Below are positions 15,841-24,743 of a stretch of 25,099 nucleotides of DNA, in pieces (positions within the stretch are counted from its first letter, which is position 1; every line of letters begins with the position of its first letter). The stretch covers positions 1-25,099 of the forward strand of contig CAZRNU010000036.1 in NCBI GenBank assembly GCA_964601515.1, given 5' to 3'. The notes under the pieces are model-generated. The model saw only the letters and a program-made list of their open reading frames with translations. It had not been told where the DNA came from and ran no database searches. A program made the position numbers and the translations under genes. Source of the stretch: PWND01 sp964601515 (GTDB lineage Bacteria; Bacteroidota; Bacteroidia; Bacteroidales; UBA7960).

Positions 15841-17274
15841 AGGTTTAACAGTAATAACCATTTTTTGTTTATCAAAGAAAAATCGGGCAGTGTCAAACTT
15901 TCTGCCCTTGCCTGAAAAACCGTATGGTTCGCTAGGAAGCCCCAGTCTATTTCTGTCCATTCTTTCATTAGAATTTTCATCATGGAAGAAGCCAATTGCG
16001 TAATACTGTTTAATTGGAACATTATATAAAACTATTGTTGCTGAATTATCAGACACCCTAACCCTACCGCCATTTAATGGCTTTTGCCTATTAAAAGAAT
16101 CTTCTGAATTAAAAATACCTGCATTTACAAGTCCTTTGTTTTTCCTGAGGTTTTCAATTTTAATTACAATTGTGCCATGATTAGCATCCCTCTCGGCCAT
16201 AATTTTCTTAACTTCTTCGGCTGTCTCAGTATACTTTGCAATTTTCTCCATATCACTCTTTTTTATTGGCACTCCAGTTTGTCGTGTTGAATTTACCATT
16301 AACTCAACATTAACATCTGAATTAAAAGGGATAAAATGTGCATAAATATTCTCAGAGAAAAAATTATTCATATTTACAAATAGAGGCACAGCAATTGCAG
16401 AAAAATCAAAACTTTTCATATCAAGATGCTTTATACTTTGAGCTGCATCTGTTTTAAAAAATATTTGACCATTATTTATATCATAAACAATATTCCACCT
16501 TGTCCATCCATTGATCCAAACTTTCTGTAAAGCATCAAAGCTTTCATCTACAATAGATTTATAATCTTTCTTTGCATTCCATCCTGACTCAATTTTCTCC
16601 ACAGCTTCTTTGGCATTTACAAATCTATTGAGTGATGAGGATTGGCTGCCAATTCTATAATTAGATTGAAGATATGAAACAGAGTTTGAATAAGAATCAT
16701 TTGTAATTACTTTACAAACCAAACTATTACCTTCCGAAACAACTGCTTTACCATTCAAAAATTCTACTATTGCGGTTTTCCCGGATTTGTCGGCTACAAA
16801 ATAATGGAGCTTTCCAAAAACCGGAACAATAGCAAAATTGCTTAAAGATGCTATTACTTCTTCAACAGATTCGCAAACATCAAGGTGATACTGCACCCAC
16901 TGTAATTCATTTATTGGAATTTGATCCTTTAATTCAGGATAATACGTATCATCCAGCCAAAGGACTTCAATTACTAAACCTGCCTCGTTGATTCCTCCAT
17001 TTGGCATAAACTGACCATATTGATTAAAAGTTATACTACCAAACCTTGCTTCCCAAGATATAGGAGAATTACTTCCAACTGGCAAGGATATTCTTTCACC
17101 CCTAGGGTTTGAAAGCACAATACCCAATCCGGTTGTCCAATCATAACTTTTAGCAGCAATAACATCTTTACCTACTTTTATAGTAAATGCAGTGCAGGAA
17201 TATGAATTGAGAGGACTCAATAAATTGAATAAAACAATTGCTACAATTAAAAAACAATTTGCTGAAGCTTTCAT
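15835..17274 (-). CDS. Secreted choloylglycine hydrolase-like Ntn-hydrolase fused to DUF2141
   Basis: The 479-residue protein starts with a signal peptide (1-26, PLNSYS) that, when cut, leaves Cys27 of CTAFTI as an N-terminal nucleophile, as in linear amide C-N hydrolases (bile salt hydrolase/penicillin V acylase, peptidase family C59). Likely active-site residues are D45 in SYDW, N96 in NGGINEAGL, N192 in TNDSY and R259 in TRWNIVYD. The position three before D45, Arg in bile salt hydrolases, is Lys42. The C-terminus (about 367-479) is a DUF2141 domain with HDENSNERMDRN, a DxNxNxxxD-like possible calcium loop, and GLPSEPYGFS. The substrate is unknown; an amide such as a conjugated bile acid, acyl-homoserine lactone or N-acyl amine is possible. 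The -3 residue of C27 is Ser, so lipidation is unlikely. The gene has its own promoter at 17309-17316. Confidence 0.87.
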   Translation of the reverse strand: MKASANCFLIVAIVLFNLLSPLNSYSCTAFTIKVGKDVIAAKSYDWTTGLGIVLSNPRGERISLPVGSNSPISWEARFGSITFNQYGQFMPNGGINEAGLVIEVLWLDDTYYPELKDQIPINELQWVQYHLDVCESVEEVIASLSNFAIVPVFGKLHYFVADKSGKTAIVEFLNGKAVVSEGNSLVCKVITNDSYSNSVSYLQSNYRIGSQSSSLNRFVNAKEAVEKIESGWNAKKDYKSIVDESFDALQKVWINGWTRWNIVYDINNGQIFFKTDAAQSIKHLDMKSFDFSAIAVPLFVNMNNFFSENIYAHFIPFNSDVNVELMVNSTRQTGVPIKKSDMEKIAKYTETAEEVKKIMAERDANHGTIVIKIENLRKNKGLVNAGIFNSEDSFNRQKPLNGGRVRVSDNSATIVLYNVPIKQYYAIGFFHDENSNERMDRNRLGLPSEPYGFSGKGRKFDTARFFFDKQKMVITVKPR

Positions 17275-17308
17275 AATGATTTTACTTTTACAACATTAAA
17301 TGCAATTA

Positions 17309-17316
17309 CAAACTTA
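17309..17316 (-). promoter_or_regulatory. Bacteroidota-type promoter core for the Ntn-hydrolase gene
   Basis: On the - strand the bases read TAAGTTTG, an exact TAnnTTTG match. Transcription would begin near 17302, leaving about 28 bases before the start codon at 17274. No good -33 element was seen. It is back to back with the promoter at 17339-17346 in a 93-base spacer. Confidence 0.6.
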
Positions 17317-17338
17317 AATCAAATTAACTGATTAATAT

Positions 17339-17346
17339 TAACTTTG
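17339..17346 (+). promoter_or_regulatory. Bacteroidota-type promoter core for the AddB-like gene
   Basis: TAACTTTG is an exact TAnnTTTG match and identical to the export-operon core at 4930. It overlaps a possible TTG start at 17344, so that TTG would lie upstream of the transcript start (near 17353). The start is therefore best placed at the ATG at 17368, giving a leader of about 15 bases, as for the wza-type and panB genes. Confidence 0.62.
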
Positions 17347-17367
17347 GAAATACAATATTTAAAAAAC

Positions 17368-20214
17368 ATGCAATATTTTTTATCACAAGTTGCTGAGCAT
17401 ATTTTAAAAAATTATTCTGATTCTCTTCATGATATTTGCATAGTAACACCTAACAGGCGTTCAGGATTATTTTTCCGAAAGCATCTAGCAAGTATTACTA
17501 AAGGACCTATATGGGCTCCTGAAATAATTAGTTTTGAAGACTTTCTATCAAGGCTTACCGGACTTAATAATTGCGATCATATTACAATCATAATTGAATT
17601 TTATAAAATATACAAAGAGACTAATGGTGAAAAAGCCGAAAGCATTGAAGACTTTATTAAATGGGCCCCAACGCTTATAAAGGACTTTAATGATATTGAT
17701 GCCGCTGTAGTTAATACTAAAGATTTTTTCTCATATCTAATCGACCTAAAAAACCTTGAAACATGGAATCCTGATGGAACCGGACTTACCGATTTTCAAA
17801 AAAATTATCTGGATTTTTTTAAATCGATGGAGATATATTATTCAAAACTGACAGAGTTTTTATTAAATAAAAAACTTGCTTATCAAGGATTGTCTATACG
17901 TTTTGCAAACGAAAACATCGAAACATTGGTTAAGACATTTCCTTGGGAAAAAATAATTTTTGCCGGATTTAATGCAATGCCTAAAGGTGAGGAGTTGATT
18001 ATAAAAAAACTTGTTAAAACCGGATATGCCGACATTTTGTGGGATGCAGATAATTATTACCTCAACAACAAAAACCATGAAGCTGGAGCATTTCTTAGAA
18101 AATACAAAGAAAATTGGGGTTTACCTGAGTTTACATTTATCAACAACTATTATAAAAACATTAGTAAAAAGATTCATATTGCCGGAATACCCAAAAATGT
18201 TAACCAAGCCAAATTAGCCGGAAATATTCTTGATCTGAATAAACACAACTTAAAAGAAAATGAAACAGCACTTGTGCTTGCAAACGAAAGTTTGCTTATG
18301 CCGGTATTAAACAGCCTGCCGGAACATATAAATTCGCTTAATGTTACAATGGGATATCCTCTTAAAAGAACGGGAATATATGGATTTTTTGAGGCAGTAT
18401 TCAGGATGTTCATAAATTCAGAGAAATTTGGTTTAGAAAATGATATGCCAAGGTTTTATCATAAAGATATAATCAGAGTTTTTAGCCATATTGGTATGCA
18501 AATGCTACTTGCAAGTTCTGAAGAAATAAATAATCAGGACGTGGCTAATTCTATAATTAAGTCAAATCGCGTTTTACATTCTAGGTTTACTATAAGTGAA
18601 TTAAAAAATGGCGATAAAATATTGGAGATTCTGCCACAAACATTTTTTAACAAATGGAGTAATATTGAAAATTCAATTAAAAGCTTATTAGACATTTGTG
18701 AGAGAATTGAGATTGCGCTGTTAAATATAAATTCAGAAAATGAAAAAAATACTGATGTAATAGATGAGCAATCTGTTTTTTTTATTAAATCGATATTGTT
18801 AAGGCTTGAATTGTTTGTAAAAGAAAACGACTTTATTCAGAATCCTAAGACATTATTCAAGCTTTTTCAATCTCTCGTTAATGAGAGCAAACTATCATTT
18901 ACCGGAGAACCCCTTGAAGGCCTGCAGATTATTGGGATGTTGGAAACAAGAAATCTTGACTTTAAAAACTTAATAATCCTGTCGGTAAATGAAGATATAC
19001 TACCCGCACCTTCGAAGAAAGTGTCGTTTATTCATTTTGATGTCAGGGTAAAATTCGGGATGCATGTTTATTCAGATTCAGATGCTTTATACGCATATCA
19101 TTTTTATAGATTGCTTCAAAGAGCTGAAAATGTTTGGCTATTGTATAATACACAATCTGAGAGTACCGGTGGCGGAGAAAAAAGCCGATTTATTACCCAA
19201 ATCGAACATGAACTTGAAGATTATAATCCTGAAAATGAGGTTAAGCATGAAATAATTTCTATTCCTATCTCAACAGATTACGAAAAAAAAGAAATCATAA
19301 TAAATAAAACCGATGAAATAGTTTCAAAACTATTTGAAGTCAACAATAGAGGATTTTCTCCTTCTTCTTTGAGCTTATATATAAACTGCCCATTGCAATT
19401 TTACTTTAGTTATATTGCCGGCGTGCAGGAAGCAGAAGAAGTTGAAGAAACAATTGAGGCAAATACATTGGGAATTGTAGTTCACGAGGTATTAAAAGAC
19501 CTTTATAATAATTATGTCGGCAAAACAGTGTCAGCCCCGGATATTAAAGCAATGATTAAAAACATTGAAAAAGTTACTACTGAGAAATTCAGAAAACTAT
19601 ATTCATCAGGCAACATTTCATCAGGTAAAAACCTGCTAATTAGGAGAATGGCCGAAAGGTTCACAAAAAATTTCCTTGAACAAGAAATAAAAATCATTGA
19701 AAACTCAGCAAATAAAAATATTAGCATAATTGCCTTAGAAGAAAAATTTATAAAAAGCTTGCGGTTAAAAACAGAAAATAAAACATATAATATTAATTTC
19801 AAAGGCACTATTGACCGCATAGACCAATTTAATGGCGAAATAAGAATTATAGACTATAAAACAGGTACTGTTGAGAAAAAGAACCTTACTTTTTCAGAAG
19901 TTGATGAAGTTTTTAAAAACCCAAAATTGAATAAATCATTCCAACTGTTGATGTACTCATACATTTATAACAAAGACAATGCAAGTAATGAATTTGTTCC
20001 TGGTATTTTTTCATTAAGAAAATATTCTTCAGGTCTGCAAACTTTAAGCATTAATAACAACAATAAAGTTGGAAAAGATTTAATGAATGAGTTCGAAAAT
20101 GGACTTCAATCACTTATGGTTGAAATTTTTAATGAAAATATTCCATTTACTCAGACCCAAGATGAAGAAAACTGTAAATATTGCCCGTTTAAGACTACAT
20201 GCAATAAGATTTAA
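17368..20214 (+). CDS. AddB-like PD-(D/E)XK helicase-nuclease subunit
   Basis: With the ATG at 17368 the protein has 948 residues (a TTG at 17344 would add eight). It resembles the AddB subunit of the AddAB double-strand-break resection enzyme. The N-terminus IVTPNRRSGLFFRKHL sits where a Walker A would be but lacks GxGKT, so it is an inactive helicase-like fold. The C-terminal RecB-type nuclease begins SPSSLSLYINCPLQFYF, with H706 in VVHEVLKD, D816 in TIDRID, and D829/K831 in DYKTG. Cysteines C674 with C936, C939 and C945 (CKYCPFKTTC) match the iron-sulfur staple that closes AddB-type nuclease domains. AddA is not in the window. Other RecB-family exonucleases share this domain, so the addB name is not assigned. 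Its stop is directly next to the convergent small-protein stop. Confidence 0.87.
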   Translation: MQYFLSQVAEHILKNYSDSLHDICIVTPNRRSGLFFRKHLASITKGPIWAPEIISFEDFLSRLTGLNNCDHITIIIEFYKIYKETNGEKAESIEDFIKWAPTLIKDFNDIDAAVVNTKDFFSYLIDLKNLETWNPDGTGLTDFQKNYLDFFKSMEIYYSKLTEFLLNKKLAYQGLSIRFANENIETLVKTFPWEKIIFAGFNAMPKGEELIIKKLVKTGYADILWDADNYYLNNKNHEAGAFLRKYKENWGLPEFTFINNYYKNISKKIHIAGIPKNVNQAKLAGNILDLNKHNLKENETALVLANESLLMPVLNSLPEHINSLNVTMGYPLKRTGIYGFFEAVFRMFINSEKFGLENDMPRFYHKDIIRVFSHIGMQMLLASSEEINNQDVANSIIKSNRVLHSRFTISELKNGDKILEILPQTFFNKWSNIENSIKSLLDICERIEIALLNINSENEKNTDVIDEQSVFFIKSILLRLELFVKENDFIQNPKTLFKLFQSLVNESKLSFTGEPLEGLQIIGMLETRNLDFKNLIILSVNEDILPAPSKKVSFIHFDVRVKFGMHVYSDSDALYAYHFYRLLQRAENVWLLYNTQSESTGGGEKSRFITQIEHELEDYNPENEVKHEIISIPISTDYEKKEIIINKTDEIVSKLFEVNNRGFSPSSLSLYINCPLQFYFSYIAGVQEAEEVEETIEANTLGIVVHEVLKDLYNNYVGKTVSAPDIKAMIKNIEKVTTEKFRKLYSSGNISSGKNLLIRRMAERFTKNFLEQEIKIIENSANKNISIIALEEKFIKSLRLKTENKTYNINFKGTIDRIDQFNGEIRIIDYKTGTVEKKNLTFSEVDEVFKNPKLNKSFQLLMYSYIYNKDNASNEFVPGIFSLRKYSSGLQTLSINNNNKVGKDLMNEFENGLQSLMVEIFNENIPFTQTQDEENCKYCPFKTTCNKI

Positions 20215-20514
20215 TCAAAAGAAAAAATAATACCATATTGAGAGAACTAACATAAATGAAAATAAGAGCAATAAAGTTGTCTTTACTATATAAATTTTGT
20301 TTTGCCTGATTATTTCTGCTTTAATTTTACTTTTTAGATGCCTCAACCCTTCAGGAGTTAGCTCTTTGTATTTCAAAGTATTTAAACTCTCACTGTTTAA
20401 TTTCTTTTTATACTCTTCCTTTACACGAGAATGCTTTGACCTTATCCCTTTTTTGAGAGACTCATTATACTTAACTCTGTTAATCATGTCCATTACATGA
20501 CCTGCAAAACTCAT
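20215..20514 (-). CDS. Small tail-anchored hypothetical protein (MSFAGHV type)
   Basis: This 99-residue protein starts MSFAGHVMDMINRVKYN, has a basic, Lys/Arg-rich helical middle (to about residue 75), and ends with one hydrophobic segment (about 77-97) and no tail. It should be anchored in the inner membrane with its charged part in the cytoplasm. The N-terminal pattern resembles small conserved proteins of unknown function in Bacteroidota; no enzymatic motif is visible. Its ATG overlaps the TGA of the preceding gene in an ATGA arrangement, implying translational coupling to the nucleotidyltransferase-like gene. The protein is strongly basic and could touch RNA or the membrane, but this is a guess. 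Confidence 0.8.
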   Translation of the reverse strand: MSFAGHVMDMINRVKYNESLKKGIRSKHSRVKEEYKKKLNSESLNTLKYKELTPEGLRHLKSKIKAEIIRQNKIYIVKTTLLLLFSFMLVLSIWYYFFF

Positions 20515-20610
20515 AAGATTTGGCTTTTAGTTATAAACTGTTCTGCTTTTCTTAGATTTTCAACTGTTCCGGTATCAAACCAGTTTTCTGCAATTTTTTG
20601 ATTTATAAAC
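20511..20610 (-). CDS. C-terminal fragment of sugar nucleotidyltransferase-like protein, cut by gap
   Basis: Reading away from the gap on the - strand gives an open frame of 32 residues ending at a TGA (20511-20513). It contains NWFDTGTVENLRKAEQFI, close to the WxDTGTxxxLxxA end of NDP-sugar pyrophosphorylases and related nucleotidyltransferases, which load sugar or choline phosphates onto NTPs. The tail after this motif is too short for classic RmlA. The 5' part is lost in the run of N at 20611-20620, and the sequence beyond it does not clearly continue the frame, so the real gap may be longer than 10 bases. It overlaps the 99-residue gene start by ATGA. Confidence 0.65.
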
Positions 20611-20620
20611 NNNNNNNNNN
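20611..20620. other. Assembly gap (10 N)
   Basis: Ten ambiguous bases interrupt the sequence inside a probable nucleotidyltransferase gene. The number is a typical placeholder, so true distance is unknown. After it, 20621-21020 has no convincing gene on either strand and is very AT-rich. Confidence 0.97.
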
Positions 20621-20985
20621 ACTTCCATTTCTTTTACTCAACATATTTTTCATGTCGCATTTAATTTCTTAACAGCGGATTTACTTTCTCTATGGATGAT
20701 GTTTCTATTTTCCGAATTTGTTTATTTTATTCCATATTTACGAAGATAGAGTATATCTTTTTTTGTGGAACTTTAGGAAATAAAACATTAAAAATATATA
20801 ATTACATTACGACTGCATAATTTAAGTTTTATTTAATAAAATTTCTGCAATGACTTTTATCGGTTAGTCTTCTGAAAACCGCATCAATTCTGAAACGTTA
20901 TTTAGACTGCTTCTAAATTTTGTTTTAACAATTTTTTTCTTTTGTGATTTGAATAATTGTAACGTACTTTGGAGCAATTTTTTAA

Positions 20986-20993
20986 TAAATTCG
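20986..20993 (+). promoter_or_regulatory. Possible promoter core for the YD/RHS-like gene
   Basis: TAAATTCG differs from TAnnTTTG at one position. It would start transcription near 21000, about 20 bases before the ATG at 21021, like the other leaders here. TTTG at 20968-20971 is 14 bases upstream, closer than normal. It is the best candidate in this 400-base noncoding stretch but weak. Confidence 0.3.
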
Positions 20994-21020
20994 TCTTATA
21001 ATAAACATATTTAAATATAT

Positions 21021-24000
21021 ATGAGAATAGGCATAACAGGAATAAAATTAGTAGCTATTTTGTTAATATTGACAAACTTCAATTGTTATTCACAAGGCGG
21101 TGGAATAGGAGGCGGCAATGGCAGTGGAGGTGGAAATACCGAAGATGGTTTTGATGAATTTTATTATGACGCATTAAAACTCAACTTAATTCCTCCATCT
21201 CCATCAGTAAGTGGAATGCAAGGCTTTTTTGAAGTACCTGTTTCATATAATTCGGGTAGATATAATATTTCAATACCTATTTGGACACTTAGTTCTGATA
21301 TCGCAAATATTGATATATCAATTGAATATGCAACTAATGGTGTTAAGGTAGAAGAGGTTGCCGGTGTGTTAGGAATGGGGTGGAATTTGAATGCAGGTGG
21401 GACGATAAGCAGGGTTATCAGAGGTCGACCCGATGAGGATTATCACAGAGGAGCATGGAAGTTTTTAAATGATAATGACTTCTTAAGCTTTTATTCAAAT
21501 CCTCAAGATTTTTTCAATAAAGTTGAAAATTATCAACTCTATAATTTCACTCCTAAGGGATTAGCATCATGGTTGTATTACATGTTTGAATTAAACATTG
21601 CAGGTGAAGGGCAAGGAGCTTCACACTCATATCTACCTCTATTTGATTTTGAGTTAGATTTATTTTCATATAGTTTTAATGGATATTCCGGGAAGTTCTT
21701 TGTTGCTCCAAATCAAAAAGTAGTTCATCTTGATGATAATGGGTTGGATTTTGAATGCATTGTCAAAACTTATTCTAATGCAAAAACAGAAATTATTGGG
21801 TTTAGAGCATTTGATGGAAATGGGAGAATTTATGAATTTGGAGGCAATTATATATCAGGGGGTAATACAAAAGTGGTTGAAGAAGTTGAAATTGCCTCAT
21901 ATTCAAGACATTCTTCACCACAAGAATCTGCTAAGTATAATACTGCGTGGCATTTGACATCAATAAAAAGACATGGATTCCCTGATGCAATTAATTTTTC
22001 ATACTCAGCAGTATTTGAAAACACAGAACGTGTAAGTACTTCAAAATTAATGTCGGATTTAGGCGGAACTGTTGAAGAAGGAAGAATAAATAGCAGTATT
22101 ACAGTATCCAAATACAGAACATTTAAAATAAAGACCATCCAACATAAAGACATGCAAATAGGCTTTGATTATACTAATGGCCGTGATGACATGATTACAG
22201 AAAATGGGAAAAAGTGTGGAGTCAAATTGAACTCTATTTCAATATTTAAAACTGGCACAGGAAGATTTAAAATTAAGGAATATATTTTTAATTCTTCATA
22301 TTACATGTCTGATCTTGAAGAAGCATTTGGATCTAACGAGGCATATCTATTAAAAAGATTGTTTTTGAACTCAATCGAAATTAAAGAAGGTAATTACAAT
22401 CAGGGTGAGCAATCTTTGTTTTATAAATTCTACTACAATAATCCTAATAAAATGCCTAAACAAAATTCAGTAGCACAAGATTTGTGGGGTTATTATAATG
22501 GACAAATTTGTAAATGTATCACATGTGTTTTTGGTAATAAGACATTGATTCCTAAAGTAAATATTAATAGTCTAGAATTAACCCCTGATGGTGCAAATAG
22601 GAATATTAACACTCATTTTATTTCCTTCGGCACTTTAAAGACAATGCAATATCCAACCGGTGGTACCGTACATTTGAGTTATGAACCCAATGATTACTAT
22701 GATGAAAGTCAAAACAAAAATGTTTTGGCTGGTGGTTTAAGAATTAGTAAGATTGACTATAAAGATGTTAATAACGAGCTTGAGAAAAGATTAATTTTTG
22801 AATATACTAAACAAATATCTAATAGCTTGAAAGTTTCCTCAGGTTGCATTCCAGTTGAAGCAATTCCGATATTCTATAGAAAGCAAATGTATAAACTGCA
22901 AGGAGGAACAGCCTGTGTTTTTTCAACTGGGTATAACATTAGCGAGCAACCTGTAAATGAAATGTTTTCTTATAGGGGAAACTCCTTGACATATACTGAA
23001 GTTTCTAAAAAGGAAGTTAGTATTTATGATAATAGCAAGATAATTGGGCAAGAGGTTTTTAAATACTTTGACCCGGAATATCACAATAGTTATTTAAACT
23101 TAAATAATTTCAGAGTTTTCGAAAATGTAGATGGTGCAATTATTAATAATTGCCTTAAATACAGTAGTTCAATCCCGGGAGATATAATAAATTACTTTAT
23201 TCACCCAAATATTGAAATTAATAGCTTGGCCGGAACATTAAAAGAGCATTTAGTTTATGAAAGTTTGAATTCAAACTCCATGAGAGTTATTAAAAAGAGT
23301 GAGTACGAATATGAATGGGAAAACATAAGCGAAAATTTGTATTTACCCTATATTCGACCCTCTTTAAATTTCTTTCAATATGATGTGTGTTTTCATTCTC
23401 CTGAGGCTGGACTATTCGGGTGCGGAAGTAAAGTAATGGGTAATATTATTTATGGTGCTTTAGATATTAATAATAGGGCAAGGATTAAAAGAGAAAAAAC
23501 AACAGATTTTTATTATCAGGAGAATGGCAGTAGTAGCAATCTAATAAGTATAACTGATTATTATTATGGGGCGGATAATCCATTAAAACCCGAAAAAGTA
23601 TATTCGACAGTTGTTGGAAGTGATATAGAGAATGTTATGTATCAAAAATACATGCCAAAAACAGACTTAAGCCATATTCCAGAAGAATTATGGGTCTACC
23701 CTGAGATAATTACAAGAAAGAGAGTAGGTACGAAAAAAAGTAATACATATCATTTGGAGAATGGGTTAATAATTGAATACAACAATTCATACCAACCTAT
23801 ATCGGTGAAAAGAGAATTACCAAAAGATTTTCAATCAATGGCATTTGACCCAGTATATAATAATGTTTTCCAATCTATTCCATATATGAGCTTTGAATAT
23901 GACTCCACTTCTAAAAAGCTTATCATGGAGACCAGAGATTTTACGAGTAACAATAAATTACACACATCATATATTTGGGGATATAATAATAATTATCCTA

Positions 24001-24722
24001 TAGCAAAGATTGAAAACATGAATATTCATAATATCCCAAGCAGTTTATTTTTAGAAATAAGGAAACTTCAAAATTTTAGCTTTTTAAATTCAGGGCAAAT
24101 TAATTCTGTAAAAAATATTAATAACACTATTAACAGCCTTTTACCGGAGGATGCATTTATAACAACTTTTACTTTTGCCCCATATGTTGGCATGACTTCA
24201 ACAGCTGATACAAGAACTGAAATAATGTTTTATGAATATGATGGTTTGCAAAGACTTACAAAAGTTATGGATAAAAACAAAAAAATTCTGCAAACACACG
24301 ATTACAACTATGCATTAAACATTTACCAGCAAGAAGAGGAGTCTGAACCTAATGAAATCACCCCTGATCCTTCATTTACAATTATTGACATGACGGTAAA
24401 ATTCTTGGACATATTGCCCAATGCTCAAAACTATTATGTTCAGTTATTAAGTGAATGTAACCATGACTATTCCGTCGTAAAGACAATTGGCTTCCAAAGC
24501 CAAAATGAGGGAAAAGCTACTTTTAATGTTAGTGACTTCATTGATATGCCACCAAGCGAACTTGGGTGGTTTGAAGTTCGTGTTTACACAATTGAGCAAA
24601 ACAATATTTATTATTTTGATATAGAATCGCCTAAAAATAAAGGGATATACGTTAATATTAGTCAATTAGTGACGAATAAAATTACCGTTGAGGTAAAAAC
24701 ATCTTCTAATCACGGCTTGTAA
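21021..24722 (+). CDS. Large secreted YD/RHS-like surface protein
   Basis: The 1233-residue protein has a signal peptide (about 1-24, NFNCYS before Gln25), a Gly-rich linker (25-39), then a conserved N-terminal region: GFFEVPVSYNSGRYNISIPIW (from 68), VKVEEVAGVLGMGWNLNAGG (about 108-127) and RPDED. This is the start seen in Bacteroidota RHS-like proteins, related to the SpvB-type wrapping region. The middle is beta-rich, with TAWHLTSIKRHGFPDAINF and PTGGTVHLSYEPNDYY. A late YD-type motif, YEYDGLQRLTKVMD, starts near 1071. From about 1110 a separate beta-type domain ends at the stop. There is no RHS hyperconserved core or recognisable toxin end, so this is a surface beta-wrap protein rather than a polymorphic toxin. 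A second secreted protein follows 21 bases downstream. Confidence 0.8.
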   Translation: MRIGITGIKLVAILLILTNFNCYSQGGGIGGGNGSGGGNTEDGFDEFYYDALKLNLIPPSPSVSGMQGFFEVPVSYNSGRYNISIPIWTLSSDIANIDISIEYATNGVKVEEVAGVLGMGWNLNAGGTISRVIRGRPDEDYHRGAWKFLNDNDFLSFYSNPQDFFNKVENYQLYNFTPKGLASWLYYMFELNIAGEGQGASHSYLPLFDFELDLFSYSFNGYSGKFFVAPNQKVVHLDDNGLDFECIVKTYSNAKTEIIGFRAFDGNGRIYEFGGNYISGGNTKVVEEVEIASYSRHSSPQESAKYNTAWHLTSIKRHGFPDAINFSYSAVFENTERVSTSKLMSDLGGTVEEGRINSSITVSKYRTFKIKTIQHKDMQIGFDYTNGRDDMITENGKKCGVKLNSISIFKTGTGRFKIKEYIFNSSYYMSDLEEAFGSNEAYLLKRLFLNSIEIKEGNYNQGEQSLFYKFYYNNPNKMPKQNSVAQDLWGYYNGQICKCITCVFGNKTLIPKVNINSLELTPDGANRNINTHFISFGTLKTMQYPTGGTVHLSYEPNDYYDESQNKNVLAGGLRISKIDYKDVNNELEKRLIFEYTKQISNSLKVSSGCIPVEAIPIFYRKQMYKLQGGTACVFSTGYNISEQPVNEMFSYRGNSLTYTEVSKKEVSIYDNSKIIGQEVFKYFDPEYHNSYLNLNNFRVFENVDGAIINNCLKYSSSIPGDIINYFIHPNIEINSLAGTLKEHLVYESLNSNSMRVIKKSEYEYEWENISENLYLPYIRPSLNFFQYDVCFHSPEAGLFGCGSKVMGNIIYGALDINNRARIKREKTTDFYYQENGSSSNLISITDYYYGADNPLKPEKVYSTVVGSDIENVMYQKYMPKTDLSHIPEELWVYPEIITRKRVGTKKSNTYHLENGLIIEYNNSYQPISVKRELPKDFQSMAFDPVYNNVFQSIPYMSFEYDSTSKKLIMETRDFTSNNKLHTSYIWGYNNNYPIAKIENMNIHNIPSSLFLEIRKLQNFSFLNSGQINSVKNINNTINSLLPEDAFITTFTFAPYVGMTSTADTRTEIMFYEYDGLQRLTKVMDKNKKILQTHDYNYALNIYQQEEESEPNEITPDPSFTIIDMTVKFLDILPNAQNYYVQLLSECNHDYSVVKTIGFQSQNEGKATFNVSDFIDMPPSELGWFEVRVYTIEQNNIYYFDIESPKNKGIYVNISQLVTNKITVEVKTSSNHGL

Positions 24723-24743
24723 AAATATTAAAATTAACAAAAC

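Noticed and set aside
17194..17274. Lipoprotein signal on the Ntn-hydrolase
   Set aside because: The residues before Cys27 are S-Y-S, not a lipobox, and the Cys must be free as the N-terminal nucleophile.
19512..19820. 102-codon open frame on the - strand within the AddB-like gene
   Set aside because: It is antisense to the nuclease domain, and its hydrophobicity reflects the AT-rich codons of the real gene.
20297..20500. 67-codon + strand frame opposite the small tail-anchored protein
   Set aside because: The - strand frame has a conserved-looking start, a sensible membrane tail and start-stop coupling; the + frame has none.
20621..20653. Possible 5' end of the nucleotidyltransferase gene (MKNMLSKRNG on the - strand, ending at the gap)
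   Set aside because: The eleven residues do not resemble a nucleotidyltransferase start, which normally has a Gly-rich GxGTR loop, and no promoter core is seen; the gap prevents a decision.
21848..22153. 101-codon - strand frame in the YD/RHS-like gene
   Set aside because: It lies inside the conserved sense frame; no separate promoter or start signal.
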